The position numbers and the translations under genes were made by a program. Shown in pieces: positions 40,416 to 54,000 of a stretch of 64,000 nucleotides of DNA. The number at the start of each line of letters is the position of its first letter. Within the stretch, counting starts at the first letter, position 1. The notes below the pieces were generated by a model. That model saw nothing but the letters and a program-made list of their open reading frames with translations. It ran no database searches and was not told where the DNA came from. This DNA comes from Temnothorax longispinosus (Eukaryota > Arthropoda > Insecta > Hymenoptera > Formicidae), in contig NC_092359.1 of NCBI RefSeq assembly GCF_030848805.1, forward strand, positions 4,887,001 to 4,951,000. Direction: 5' to 3'.

Positions 40416-43400
40416 TTAGAGCTTTTCTTTTTACTTTATCCCTCTCGCTTTCGCACCGTACGTTTCTTTTTCTCTCTACTATTTTCTCGGAAATTGGTTA
40501 GTTGCTTCCAATTCTGCGCAGGACTAAGGAAAGGAAGCGCGGAGCAGCATTCCTTTGTTTCTTCTACTTTGTCTTCGGCCCCGTTGAAACTTTCGTATCC
40601 GGAGTTACCTCAACTTTTTTTTCTTCTACACCATCCGTCGATCCTTCTCTTCTCCTCGCCTACCGCGCATCGGCATCGTCGCGAAACTTATTCGGTTAGC
40701 GTCTCCATCGCGTCCGCTTGATCGTCGACGAGCAATTCTGTGATCGAACAAAGGCAGTGGTTTTTATTTAATTGATTTATTTATAGTTTATTTATTTAAT
40801 TGACTTTACAATTGATTTTTTAAATTATTTAAATAGCCATATTATTCGAAATTATACATGTATTCTCATAAAGAGGAAAGATTAATCGGCGAAGTTTCTA
40901 ACATTTATTTAAATTTGCTGCGAAATTATCAAGAGTTTGGACGGAGCAAGCGCTCGGATAATTTTTCTGAAATTTTTGGAGTTGCGCTCTGTCACGTGTA
41001 TCACTCCACGTGCGTCCGGTGCAACATCGTATTTCACGTCGTCGCACTACACTTGCGGATAAGTGATTTCGTTTTAAATTCGCCGCACGCGCCTGTAATT
41101 AGTTTAACTCCGTTCCGAGAATTTATTAAGAAGAGAAGAAGGTGCTGCGAGACACCCTCGCGCTCTTTTACGTTCCGCGCGCGTTGCAAGCCGACGCTGC
41201 TGTTGCTGCTCAACCCCTCCGAGGATAGCTACGTGCTCGGAGATTTACCTCGACTCGACCGAGCGCTAGTTCCGTCACTTCCGCCAGAATTGTCTGAGAG
41301 AGATTTTTAAAGTTCGAGAGTACTTCAGAGTCCTCATGTTGTACTCTACAATCGTGCCGAAGTGTCTACACGTGTCCTCGCGCACGCGTGCCTTGTTTGA
41401 CTCGGCCATTTTGTTTCCGATTGTCTTTCTCTTATTCCCGATTGTGCATTATAGTACTGAAGATCCACAGGAAGGACAGAAACGTGGAAGAAAGACCAGG
41501 ACGACGATGCGTGCATTTCAATTAAGCTATAGTTATAGCGATGCTTTTTTTCGTTTCGTCTTAACCTAAATCGCGAGTTTTTTTTCCTTGAAGATCGTCC
41601 GAAAAGGGATTTTACGTTGTCCGTGTACGTTTAGTAAATTCTTGACAAAGGTGCGAAGAAACGATGAATTTTTAACTTTCGAAAACGAGAGCTATATAAA
41701 TGAGGCATACACAGAATTGCGAGAGCAGCGCGTCTCCAAATAATCCCTTTCACCCGTCGCCAAAGGAAATAGGTTTCCGAGTTCGCACGGAACATCCTCT
41801 TCAATATCTCTCTTTCTGTGCGCCCGGTAATAAATCGCCAGCGAACTAATATTCCTGCGGCGATATTGCTGGTAATATTACCATGGTAAATGATCTCGAT
41901 CACCGGTTCTCGAGGGAGCCCTGCACATCGATATTAAAATAGGAATCCACATAGTTCTCGAGGAGATTTAATTTAATTTAACGTATGCAACATGGGTTAT
42001 TCTTACAATGATCGATTTTACACTGCGTTTAATCGGAAATATTTTCGTTTAATTAAACGCGTTATTTTTTGCCGAGTTAGTTATTTATTGTTGATTTAGT
42101 TTCTGAATATCTTAACGACGTTTTCTCTCTCTCTCTCTTTCTCTTTAATTAGTCGTAATTATTATTTTTCGAGATAGCGCGTTCTTATTAGATAACCAGG
42201 TAATATATTTAACGAGAGGAACGATTAAGACGACAGCGATATTGCGCCGCGTGTTCGCGAAGTAATTGCATCCTCGGCGCGTAGCGCTTCTTGACTCTAA
42301 ACGGATCGGTTTTCGTTCCTGGTCTTCTCTACTTAGGATACATTCAAGTGCCTAGTTAAATCCTCGTGATCTTAAATTTAAGTGCAATACCGGGAGTTGT
42401 TAAGCCGCGTTTTATAGGATCCCGTTGCTGCCTTTACGGAGGCGTCATTTGCCGTTTCTCGAATCTGAAGTAGGAGGGTGGGAGAGTGGACGAGAGTCGA
42501 CGAAGGCGACGAAGAACGATGAAAGATATATAGGAAAGGGAGAAAGATCTAATCTCATAGAAATATCACTCTGCTGCTGCAATTTCGCAATCAATCGTTA
42601 ATGCTCAAAGGGAACGCTTTCGGCTGATCCTTATCGTCTTCCTTCCTCTTGTGCTCTCCTTTGCTTTCCGCTCGCTCTCTTTGTCTCCTCGAGTGAAACG
42701 ATTATTTATGATGCGCCACGTTAAATCGAACTCTTTTGCTCGCCGTGGCGATATCTTGGATTTCAGGATTGACCGAAACTTTGTCCCGATTATAGATCTA
42801 GTGGAGCGTAAGAAACGACGATCGTTTTAGGTCAACTTATCTACGAGTTTGCAGTTTTAGATGTGCATCGAAGATTCACGCGAGATTATGTTGTCAAGAC
42901 CGGCAAATGGATGACTTTCGTTACGCTGATTAAAGTTTCGCGTGTTGTTTAGTCGGACGGTAATTACGTTATTTGCGTTCAATGCCGCAGAAGTTAACTG
43001 ATAGATGAACAAAAGTATGCCGACTAATTCGTAGCAAGCGCGAAACAGTTTTAGATCAATTCGTTAATTCTATAAAATTATTTTATATTCGCTATTTTTA
43101 TGGCGATTTTAAATAAAGTTGGTTAAACTCAGTAACAAGTTTGTTATCTAATTTTGAACGTCGCAAGACATTTAATAATTGCATGGACATCAAGAGTTCA
43201 TTTGTAGGATTTTATTTTACCTAAAAATTCTGACGTTAAATTTTCTAAAATACCGACCAGCAAGCACGCGCGCTCATCTTTCCGCTCGGATGTTCTTGCT
43301 TACTTGTTCGTTATCGCAGAAAGCGATCTCCACCCCGGATGACGCGGAGGTGCGAAATGTAAAATGGGCCGTTTTATCAAAGACGAAATTCGCCCGGAGA

Positions 43401-43620
43401 CTGAAATTTGTCCAACGTAGCGGAAGCCCTGGATTACGATGGCGGGCCTGACTCTTTCTCGCTCCCGTCCACGGCTGCTCCGTACCTTGCTCATTTTCAT
43501 CTTCCTTCTCGCGTCCCGGTTTCTTACGCCCTTCCTTCTTTGAGAAAAAGGGTAACAAAGTGTTAAAGTTTTAATCCGAGAAGGAGCGCGCCGCGCACGG
43601 ACGAGGAGCGAGAAACTGCG

Positions 43621-43860
43621 GGTGGAAAGGACCGTGAGAAGACTGGAAAGAATGAGAAATAGAGAAAAGAACGAAAAAGAACGGCGGCAAGAGGGGGACA
43701 GAAAAGAGGACAGAAAAGGGGAGCGGTTACAAAGTTACAGACAGCGAGAAGAAGACGAGACGACGACGGAAGGAGTAAGGAACTGCGATAGAACGGAGGA
43801 GAGAGGACGTAAGAAGGAAACGCGGGGCGGCGTGTTGGGGAGAGGGGTGCGCCAGGAAAG
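43621..43860. repeat. Purine-rich block (about 80% A/G)
   Basis: I count 46 pyrimidines in these 240 bases. The + frame through it is Arg/Glu/Lys-rich low complexity and not a recognisable protein. Confidence 0.8.
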
Positions 43861-44448
43861 TCTTTGTAATCGCAGTTTTCTACTTTTTCCTGGAGTCGTA
43901 GCGAAGGGTGAGGTAGTCGAGCCTGGGAGAGGTGAATCTAGATTCCAGGTAAGTGGGTGGGGTAGATGGAGCGACGAGGACCGGGCGAGAGAGGGTAGTG
44001 CTGGTGGAGAATAGGGACAGCGGGGACGCGGAAGAACGGGGAACCCTCGGTAATGGTAAGGGTAGATGGGTCGGTGCAAGAGTGTGCTTGAACAGGGATT
44101 TACGGAATTTATCACTTGAATTCCCTGTAAAGGATTAGCAGACATTCCCTCGCTCCGGTGGAGACGTAGGGGGTTACTGCAGTGGGTTACCTACCCTACG
44201 AACTTCTTGGGACGATGGCGCCGCCTGCTGGCTCTGCGAATCCGATTCGCCCCACCCATATATGCCCCTCGAATTTCGATTGCGGTCACTGAAACGCATC
44301 GAGGTCCATTATTTTGTATCATTAATGTATACGATTTAGTTTTCACTGTACAAAGATTGAATGTCGTCATATTATCTCACTGATTTTTGTTAGGCTAGCT
44401 TCATTATAATATTTTATTTTGAGAAACGACAATGTAGAAGTCTAAAAT

Positions 44449-44540
44449 TCTCTCTATTAAACTCTATTTAAACTTTATTAAACTTTATTAAACTTTATTA
44501 AACTTTATTAAACTTTATTAAACTCTATTGAACTCTATTA
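44449..44540. repeat. 10-bp tandem array (AAACTTTATT)n
   Basis: Five perfect AAACTTTATT units (44470-44519) are flanked on both sides by AAACTCTATT variants (44459-44468 and 44520-44529), then by a GAACTCTATT unit (44530-44539) and a decayed unit at the left edge. On the minus strand each core unit reads AATAAAGTTT. Confidence 0.97.
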
Positions 44541-46723
44541 ATTATACAAATTCTATAAATTCCCATAAATAAAAATATTAATGACTATGGTGATAACTTT
44601 TTTTTCCGTCGATGCATTAAAAGAGAAGACTGCATTGGTCTGATATCGTTAACAGCTGTCGAATCATTCGCAGCATCCGTAATCGTGGGGAGTGTTTGAA
44701 AACTGATCGTATTGAAATATCTTGCGATGTTATCGGACGATACTGCCGTTCCCTCCGCCTGCATGGTATTTCTCGAGTGAGTATTCAGCACCAGTTGGAT
44801 TTCCTCAGGACGACCCTTCGCGTCGTATCGTCTGCATTTTACGAGTCTCGAATTGTCCGACTCGGAACTTTCTTCTTGGATTCCGCCACACGCCGCATGA
44901 AGCGGCCATACGAAGTTAGAATATCCAAGATTTTTCTTCATGATCCGTGGAATTAGAGGCGACAGGCAACGTGACAATTCTCGGCGATCTGTTTTCACAA
45001 TTTTTTAATTTTATTTTCTCATTTGAGAGATACGATGTTGATTTCGGTGTACTTCCCAAATAATATTTTCTATAACGCTCAGATATTCCATGCGAATGCA
45101 TTATATTGTAATTTTAGAAGACACAGTTTTAGATTGCAAAGATGTAAAATTTGCGTAATGTGCACACATTATTTTTGAAACTTTCGGACTTTTGACATTG
45201 ATATAATTGTTTTTGTCCATTTCGTTGCAACATTTATATTTTTTGTGATACTATAAATTATAGATAATTTTAATTTTAATTAAAACAACATATAGCAACT
45301 TGAAGCACGCTAGCTTCGAGTTTTTTGTTCTTCTATGGATGTGTCATCGTGCGGCAGAAGGACAAAGTCATCGTGCCTAAAGAGCGCGATTCTCAGCGGC
45401 GTTGTGTGTCCCGGCAATTCGATCGACTCGACTCCCGCTTTTCTGCCGATTTGCTCTCACAACATCTCGAAGAGAAAATATCTGTCGGGAATAAGCGTCC
45501 GCGTTCCTCTTTTTTTCTCTCTATTTCTTTACCGTTCCATCTCACCCTGCGTCCGTATCAATCGACGACAGTCGTGACCGTCCCGGCGGAGGCTAAAGCA
45601 AACCTTGGCCCGATCTCTTTGCGCGGTCCCATCTATCCCCTAACGTAAACGTAAACACGATATCTATATACAAGGAAGACCATTCGAGCGGGAGCGAGGT
45701 TGCACCACGTGCCGGGGTAATATATCGACGGCTAATAAAATATGAAAGGCTCCCTTCTGTATACACGATTTCTTACCTTTCTCTCTTGTCGCGCGAGAAA
45801 ATCGAGGGTCGAATGCGTCGAGAGGCGACAGGTGCTACGAACAAGAGGCGTCGTTGCTCCGGCGAAAATTCACTAAAAGGATGGACAGATTGTAAATTTT
45901 ACAATTTTCTCAGAGATTTCCTTTGGATGAAATCCCAATAATATTAAAGTCAATCTTACGTAATGTTGTTACGTAAATTTTGTCTCTAATCGAAGAGACA
46001 TTTGACAAAAGCCAGGTTTTCGGACAAAGGAACTTTTTGGAAGCTTACGCGTTAAATTTGCGGGATAATTATTTTTAAATTTATATTTCTTGCTTCTTAC
46101 GAATTCGTTGAAATAGCGAGGATCGAGCTGGCGTGCGCGGAAAATGAAGAAAAGCGGAACTTCACGACGATAAAGTACCCATTATTAGAATTACTCATTG
46201 CTAAAAACGAGAGGACTAGGAGGAAAACGTGGTATATGCGAGGAGAGAAGTTGAGGAATTATTCCGCGCCGCGGCTTTTCTAAGCGACGCGTAATGCCGG
46301 CCGAGCTCGCCGAGTAATCAGGATGCGCGTTGCGAATTCCGGGGTTTCTTCGCGAACCAGCAACCTCGGAAGTAACCGCTCTCGCGTAGAGCAACGCACG
46401 TTCGAAACTAACACAATGCGGATACTTCTATCCTGTGCGCACTAAGGCGAAGGGGGAGAGAGGACAGGGATAGAATGTTACATAGAACGGCGTACATACA
46501 ACGCGTATATAAGAGGAACTCGAAGTACGGCCATATCGTGCGGCAGCAGGGCAATTCGAACTCAAAAGCTTCCAAACATCTTCAATATAAGTTAGGGAAC
46601 TGTACTTAGGTTACCTCCGTAACCAGGCCCGCGCATACGAAACAGTCCTCGAATAGTTGCGCGGTATTCTCCTTATTGCAAATAGTACATCGCTTCTTGC
46701 CCGTGGCCTCTCCTCTCCCGCCT

Positions 46724-46747
46724 CGCCTCCTCCCTCGCCTCCTCCCT
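46724..46747. repeat. 12-bp tandem duplication CGCCTCCTCCCT
   Basis: Two perfect copies within a pyrimidine-rich stretch. Confidence 0.9.
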
Positions 46748-49065
46748 CTAATTAGCTCTTGAATTAGACGCGCGAATTAATTGACCGTTGCGTTTCGAAA
46801 ACGAACCGAGATATGTCGATGGCACGCAACACGGACAACATGGGTAGAATCCCAACGCGGGGAATGCGGACGCGGACGCGGGTCCGCGTATGCGGGTTGC
46901 GCGATTTTCCGAACGCACAGCTCGCGGGGCATCGGACTGATCGACTCGCCGTGGGGTTAATTTCGTTGCTCGCCGATTCTGCGCGCGATGTGTTGAAATG
47001 GCGTTGATGATGTTCAACACGCGCGGCCGAGTTCATTAAGTTTGACGCCCACACCGCCTGATTACGGACGAGCAGATTTAATCATCGCAATTTCACGGTC
47101 CGTCGTTCGCGGTCGGTGTTATCGTAAACTATCAGAATATTCCGGTACTATAATGTGCGTACCGGCCGGCCCGATTCAAAGATCTATTGTGCGCACGGCG
47201 ACGCGTCGAATTAATTTAGCGTTCAACGAGAGCTCAACTCGATCATTAATCGCGATTAATGTAATCGATCCGCCCGTTTTGACGAGCGCGATTAATTACG
47301 TCCTTGACGAATCGTGTCTCGCAAATTAGAAAACGTTCTTCGAAACTTGTTAATGGAGAAATTACACGTGTGAGCGCGACTCGTGCCGATTCGTTACCGC
47401 GGCGTTCGCGTGCGATGACAGTGAGCATTTTCGCAGACAATTATAATAGTTTACTCTGTGCTAAGACTAGAAGCCTGTCCTTGGCGGCATAGGTGCATCG
47501 ATTGCACATTTGCGCCTCTTTCTCTCTATCTCTTTCTCTCGCGATATATGTATAATAGCTTATGCACGCTCGGCTTGCTTGGCGTATATCCGCATTTGCA
47601 TGGCTATGTAAATACACATTATAATGACAACCGGCCGGTACAGTATTGCCTCGGCTACACAGCTACGCTCCCTCACGGAGCAAACACGAGGACGGACCGT
47701 TACTCTTGCTTCCCGGAAGTAAATCGAAAATCTCACGAGGACGGAGGAAGATGCAATCTTCGGGTTGCTGTCTTCGGTGCGAAGGGGAAAATAGCACGCG
47801 ATGCAATAATTTCGCCATCCAGTAACGAGGAGAAGCCGTGATAGGTAGCTAACTAAAATATTAAAGCGCTGTCAAAGAAAGTTAGAAGAACTTTCGCAGT
47901 AATATATTAAAATTGTCGTATAAAAGGTTTTCAAGCTTTCAAGTGAATATCCGTTAAATTACAATTTTTGCTTTTGATTTGCATATCTACTTTTAATTTA
48001 AAGTTTTTCTGTTCTGAATTTTTAGTAAAATGTTGTATGACATCGGGTAATTTTAATAGGTGTCTGCTTGCGCGTAACATTATACTCGAGAATAGTTTAT
48101 TATTACGGACTTCTGTGTGTTATCAAGAAAGGGTCTCGTTTTAAATTATCATACATAATACCTATCACGCGCACTTATCATTCTGGAAACTTTGACTTTG
48201 GCAAGTTAGATACGCGAATCTACATTTTTCCCCGAGCGGGACACTTGCGCTCGCTTATCTGCATTTTTTAAAGAGGGAAGCGCGATACTTGGCGCTTCTT
48301 ATCTTCGATATACATGGAACTGCACACGCCGGCCGAAGTCAAGAATATTTAATGGGGCGTGGAGAAGCACCGGCAAGCGCGCAAATAAATTCGCGGTGAG
48401 TTTATCGTCTGTGAAAATGTACTTTCGATTCCTCTCAATTTCACGAATCCCTCCGGCGCATTTTCGTATCAAACGCAAAACGAATTTTCATTGTCACGCT
48501 CGGCGGGGTAGAATGGCTCGCGCCGATCGTGATACATTTTCTCGCGGGGCCAGGCGCGCACCGATCCAGCAGATCGCCGATCGTGTTACTTCCAGGAGCT
48601 CGTTCGATCCGCTATCCGTTCGGCGTCTCAGTTAGCGATCCATTCCGCGTGGGATTCGCGTCGCTGTGAATCACCGTTTGATCGGACGACGGCGATTTGT
48701 CGTTTCGTTTGCTGACCACAGATCGCCGGAAGAATGGCCTCGGAAGTGCTACCCGCTGAAGTGTCCGTCGATTCCATTGGACTCATCCCTATTTATCTCC
48801 CTCAGGTTTTTCAGTCGTCTCGACGGGTCGTCGTGAACTTGCTTGCTGGCGAATTCAGAGAGGAGGGAACAGGGGAAACTCACTCGCATACATCGAACAG
48901 GAACTGTTTTCCCAGCGAGCGGGAACCGTAGACCATGCGGAGGTCGCACAATGTATCTTTCCTCCTCGTCCTCCGTGCTTTCACGAAAAGTTTTTCCGCA
49001 CGCCAGCTTCTGGGCAACACGGCCGGACGGACGGCGACAAAACATCTATCCGCGTCGTTGACGTC

Positions 49066-49090
49066 CGCGTCGGCGTCGGCGTCGGCGTCG
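49066..49090. repeat. (GCGTCG)n hexanucleotide repeat
   Basis: About four GCGTCG/GGCGTC units. CpG-dense. Confidence 0.88.
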
Positions 49091-50926
49091 TGCGCGAGCA
49101 CGAGCGCGACACGTGCGAGTTTTCTGTTTTGCCGGAACTACTTTCCCGGAAGAGCTTTTTGTCTCATTTCTGCCCCTTGCCGTTTCCTCTTCGTCGGTAT
49201 CGTCGTTCTCTCCTCTTTCTACGAAAAGAGAAGCGTCCTGGTGAGTTTAAGAAAGTTGTTCCATTCCTGGCGCAAGTATGACACAAGTGAATCCACCGAA
49301 GCTTCCCGTGAAAGAGCACGGAAATGCTTTTTATCCGCGTTTCTGGCTTCCCTTCCAAGTCGCTCAGACGTCCTGTGTCTTCGTGAGAAACCGTCGAAAC
49401 CGCGTATTGCACGTCGATGATTGGTTTGTTGAAATATAATTTACGTACACGCCGTGGCTTACTATCCGCGATCAAAGAAGTATCTGTTTTCTTTGGTTTT
49501 TCGAGGAATCGCTGATGATACATCGCGGACTTTGTTCGAAGAACTTGTTTGTCGCATTGTCGCTCGCCGGAATTCGCGCAGCTTTAAATTACGTAGCGTG
49601 ACATTTGCTGTGTTCGCATCCTCCTTCACGAGACTAAGATATCGTCGCACGAGGTGCCTGGCTTACCGAAGTTCCATTTCGCGGAACTTGGAGTAGCTCC
49701 GCTGCCGTCGATGGGAATGAGGCGGGGGCGGCCAAGAGGCAAAAGCACAACTTGCGAGACAGTGCAGCCGGAAGTTCCACGCTGAGTCTGGCGAGAACTT
49801 ACTTTTGCCGGTTGTTTCTTCGTCTTTCTCGTTCTTCTCTCAATCCTTCCATCAGTTTTCCTCTTTTGGTTTATTCGATTCTTTTTTTCTCTTTATCTCT
49901 TTTCTACGCACCGACGATCGTACAATTCATCTTCGAAAATTCGTTCTGTGTCATAGATAATAATTTTCACATAGTTTTATTTTAACGAATAACTCGGGGT
50001 TATGTACAGGCATGTATGTATACTCGGTTAACGGCCCGCAGATTCGCGCAATTACGAGTTCTACTGCTCCGCCAATTTGATCGCGTGCGATCGTCCAAAT
50101 TACCTCGAAATGGCGCGCAGAACTACCGTCCGCGATTTACATGTAAATCGCGGGAACACGGTGAACAGCCTTCGTATTCTCTCCTGTCGTTGCCGGTTTT
50201 TCTATTTGTCCCAACGAGGTCCTCCGTCGAAGTGTTATAGCGTGCGAATGGAAAAAAGGGATATGCTCCTTCACCGTCGCCGCGTCGTAATAGAGAGATC
50301 TTTTCTCGCAATCGCGCGATTTAACGCTGAATACTCCGCGCGTTAGAGCGCGGCTTTCGTGCGGAGTTATCACCGGCGGTGATTTGCGGCGCACAGGATT
50401 CCGGTTCGCGGTCGGTCGATGCGAACGTGTAATGGGGGCCGTGGAAATTTTCGCTGACGTTATAGAAATCTAGGACAAGTTTTAGAGTGAGCGACTCTAG
50501 AAATAAGTATTTAACCTCGATCCTTGCCATATCCAACTATTCTAAATCCAGTATGCAAGTGGAGTAGATAGCTGATAGGAGATACCAGATAGCGAAGTGC
50601 AGCGTTGCATGCATCCACCTGCGACGGGAGGGAGCTGCCTCGGGGACGGGGAGCGAAGAGAACCGAGACAGACTCGTTCGAAGTAGCCTGAATGGACACG
50701 AAATAGGTCGAGTCGATGTTGCCTACGTGAGCTGCCTCAAGGAGAAACATTCGTAATGCTCGCTTTGAGGGCAGATATCGGCCGCCGCGAAGTAGCCGGA
50801 CGCGGAAAAAAAAAAAAAGCGTGACGGAGGTTACTTAGCGATAACGTATCGGTTTAATGCGTTCATCGCCAAAGACTTTCTTCGTTAACTTTACAGTATT
50901 TATCCAAATTTCTTAGATTTACATAA

Positions 50927-50928
<2 letters not shown>

Positions 50929-50983
<55 letters not shown>

Positions 50984-51006
50984 ACTCACTCACTCACTCA
51001 CTCTCT
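50929..51006. repeat. Compound microsatellite (CT)n-(CACT)n
   Basis: A CT tract of about 50 bases, with one TTT interruption near its start, passes directly into about six CACT units and then a few CT units. Confidence 0.97.
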
Positions 51007-51007
51007 C

Positions 51008-54000
51008 GGTATACTGTAATGAAAGCGACCTGAATAAGTAATCGGTGCAAGATAAACGGTGCATTTTGTTGTACAAAAAAGAGGTAGAAAATGTGCTTTT
51101 TCAAGTTAGAACGTTCCGCTGCGAAACCTTCGAGAATTTCCACGTAGAAGATTCCGTTGTCGAGCTTACATAGTATCGCGAAATCGCATTTAAACTTATC
51201 GTCATTTTATAAATGTCGCAAGAAGCAGACAGTGAAGCGGAAATAAAAGGGACCGAGGAGAAGTCCGTACTTCGTGGAGATCGTGATCCGAAATAACAGT
51301 CACTTCGATCCGCGTGGCTTAAGTTCCAAACTTCGGAAATGGTTCTACTGCAGATTGAACCTTATATTATCTTCAGGCAAAAGGATAACGATTTCAAGTC
51401 TGGAACCTTCACTTTCTGAGGGTCGCCAAGTTGTAGAACGATAAAGACGTTAGAAAATGTCGAGTTAGTCTCAAGAGACAGTAGAGATTTCGCGCACGTG
51501 CGCAAAGAAAGAAAATGGCGCGACATTAGAAAACTAACATGAAAGTCGTACAGTTTTAAGAACGAAATCTTCTGTTATAGAATTGCTACGCTATTCTAGT
51601 GTGTTATATTATAGTTTGTAAATTGTACTTCCCTATGGCTGCTCTCGATCCTCGCCGCTTTCAGGATAGAACCGCGTCGTTTCTTAAACTAATACGGTAA
51701 TCACCGTCGCGGAACGATCGTTGATGCCACGGCCGGAACGACAGTGGCGGAGGCAATGGCTGCGGTCGCCGGCATTAGGGGTTTTAGGGAGGCTTTGCAG
51801 GTTCGAGGGCGCAGAGATGTAGGCGGGCAGAAGAGGGAAGCAGAATGGAGGGCCAGCTCGGGATTTTGGTCGGAGGTCGGACCGAGCTTGCACTGTTCAC
51901 GGCGATTAATTCATTGCCGCTTACCGCATACCGCTTTTTGCTCCTCGAATCGCTTGCTTCTCCTACTTGCGTCTGCCTTTCTCAATTCTCTTCGTCGTCC
52001 CACGCGCGCAGTCTTCGTTCTCCGCTCCGTTGTCCGGTTCTATTGCCGCGGCTATTCGAAACAATCTCGGTGTTTTCTTTCTCAGGCACGTATCGCAAGA
52101 ACGTGGTCCATGGCTGGCTGAAGCCGCGTTAAGCCGAAAGTGGTGGGAATCGATGCGGCCCGCTTGCCTGTCTGCCACTCGCGATGCTCGTACACACACG
52201 CGTGCACACACGTTGAATTTAACCGGTCGCTTTGCTCGTGGGAATTTGAAATGCAAAACGGAAACGCGAGCGGACGCCGATAGCGCAGGCAGGCTGCCGC
52301 GTGGAATTTTCTGTGGTCGCGACGTCCCCGTGCGCTTTGCTGTCGGCGGTGGTATCGGTGTGGCGCGTTAACACTTTTTGATTTCGCCGATGCTGTCGCA
52401 ATTGACGAGAAGTTGATTGGTACAGCGTGCAAAAAGTGCCCGTGTATCACGCTGTATTCGCTGATAAATCTATTGTTGTATATAAGTCTGGCGTATTTAT
52501 TCTCTACAATATTTTACTTGCGTGTATACAGACACATTTATTCTTGCGCATTGTTTCTTCCCCTTTTCACCGTTATATGCTTTTAATTATGCGAAACTAA
52601 AATTATTCACATTCTAGATTAAATTATAATAAAGGAAATTATCGAAAGTAATTTTATTACTTTACCATAGATAATAGAAGGGTTAAGGATTCCTGCAGAA
52701 CCTGGACGGATTAGTATCGATTTCTCTCAATGGTGTTCGTATCTCGATAGAATTTTAAGGGCGTAAAAGCGGGGCAATGAGAAAACGCGCTTTCAACGAC
52801 GTATCCGTCAGTCGCATTATCGAGCGTAACGAGGGAGGGAAGGGGGAAGAGAGGAGGGAACCGGGAATTACGGTTTCATCCATCGTGCCACGACCAAGTC
52901 AAAAGAGAGAGATTTCCGGTAATTTCCGCGCCCTAAAACGTTTCCGCCAATGGCGCCAGATATCGCGGAATAGCGAGTGTGGCACGACGTGAGTTTCCTA
53001 AGGCCGCTGATTTCTATGAACCGTGATTTATCGCCTTTCAGGAGCCCTTTCCACCACCGCACCGCCCAGCGACGACGACGTGATTCGGCATCGAGCGAAG
53101 CGTGAATCATTTCAAAATTTCTCGTATTCCGTGGCGAAAAAAGCGCCACGATTCTCCTCGTTTCGTCATTTTCAAGCGCATCGACCCCCCGATAAATTTA
53201 CGTCGTCCTGATATTTATGATATCCATAAATAAATAATTCCGGGACGCGTTCCATCCGAAATGTGTCCGCTGGACGCATAAATAATCGACGACAGAGGAT
53301 ATCCGTTTTGTAGAACGGGACATCCATCGCGATCGGGGAGCTATCGAACCTTATTTTTAAATATAAATAAACAAAGGCTGGTTGCCCAACCAACAATCGT
53401 TCGTCCGGAAGGCGATGTGCGAACTCGTAACGAAGTCGCGCAATAATCGCGATCAATTGATTTGACGTTAATGGAATAGACGTTTACGATGTGTCAGGTT
53501 TGCAAGATTGTTGGACATGTTCATAAAAATAATCCTGGTAATTGACAGTAAAAAAACTGTGGCAACAAATATTAATTTTATCCCCCATAATAGCCGTGCC
53601 ATCGTGCTTTTTATCACTTCCCTGTCCCTTCGCGCCTTGATCAACGTATACAGCCGCCATGGCCCTTCGCGTCATTCGCGCGCCCTGTTTCAGCCCTACA
53701 TTACGCCCTTCGCAATCTTCTCCCCTTTCACCTTTTTTTTCTCGTTCGTTTTGTTATCGTTATTTCGTCCCTCCCCGTTTCGTCTCGTCTATCTGCTACT
53801 ATCTCGTTATTCTTTCCTCCCCCTTCGCGCCTGGTCTTTCGATTCCTGGGCAAATATCTCGGTTAGCCCGTTGGCAACTTCAGCTGAACGGTGCAATTTT
53901 TCACCCCTTTAGAAACACCCTCGATAAAAACTATCATTGAACCATATTCGTCTCCCAGCTGGCTTTGTGCACAGGGCCTTTTAGCCTAGCATATTGCTGG

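Larger units (their letters stand above)
39101..44448. other. Non-coding segment with pyrimidine-rich and purine-rich blocks
   Basis: No gene recognised. It carries a 22-bp direct duplication at 39152-39195, a pyrimidine-rich tract at about 40330-40490 containing (TCC)6, a TC run at 42124-42146, and a purine-rich block at 43621-43860. A good-looking splice donor (CCAG|GTAAGT) lies after the purine block at 43948/43949. No acceptor-exon pair could be defined. Confidence 0.58.
44541..50920. other. Non-coding segment, CpG-rich in its second half
   Basis: No recognised gene. A minus-strand frame of 137 codons (44585-44998) is discussed as a finding. Two 12-bp pyrimidine units (CGCCTCCTCCCT) repeat at 46724-46747. 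GCGTCG hexanucleotides occur at 49066-49090. A 13-A run is at 50806-50818. CpG-dense DNA occupies about 46100-47420 and 48060-50480, where several 60-160 codon frames overlap on both strands. Confidence 0.58.

Noticed and set aside
43735..44145. 136-codon minus-strand frame, Pro/Ser-rich.
   Set aside because: It is the complement of the purine-rich block. Composition alone explains the open frame.
48935..49420. 161-codon + frame with an Ala-Ser repeat.
   Set aside because: The Ala-Ser run is the GCGTCG hexanucleotide repeat. The rest is unrecognisable and overlapped by frames on both strands.
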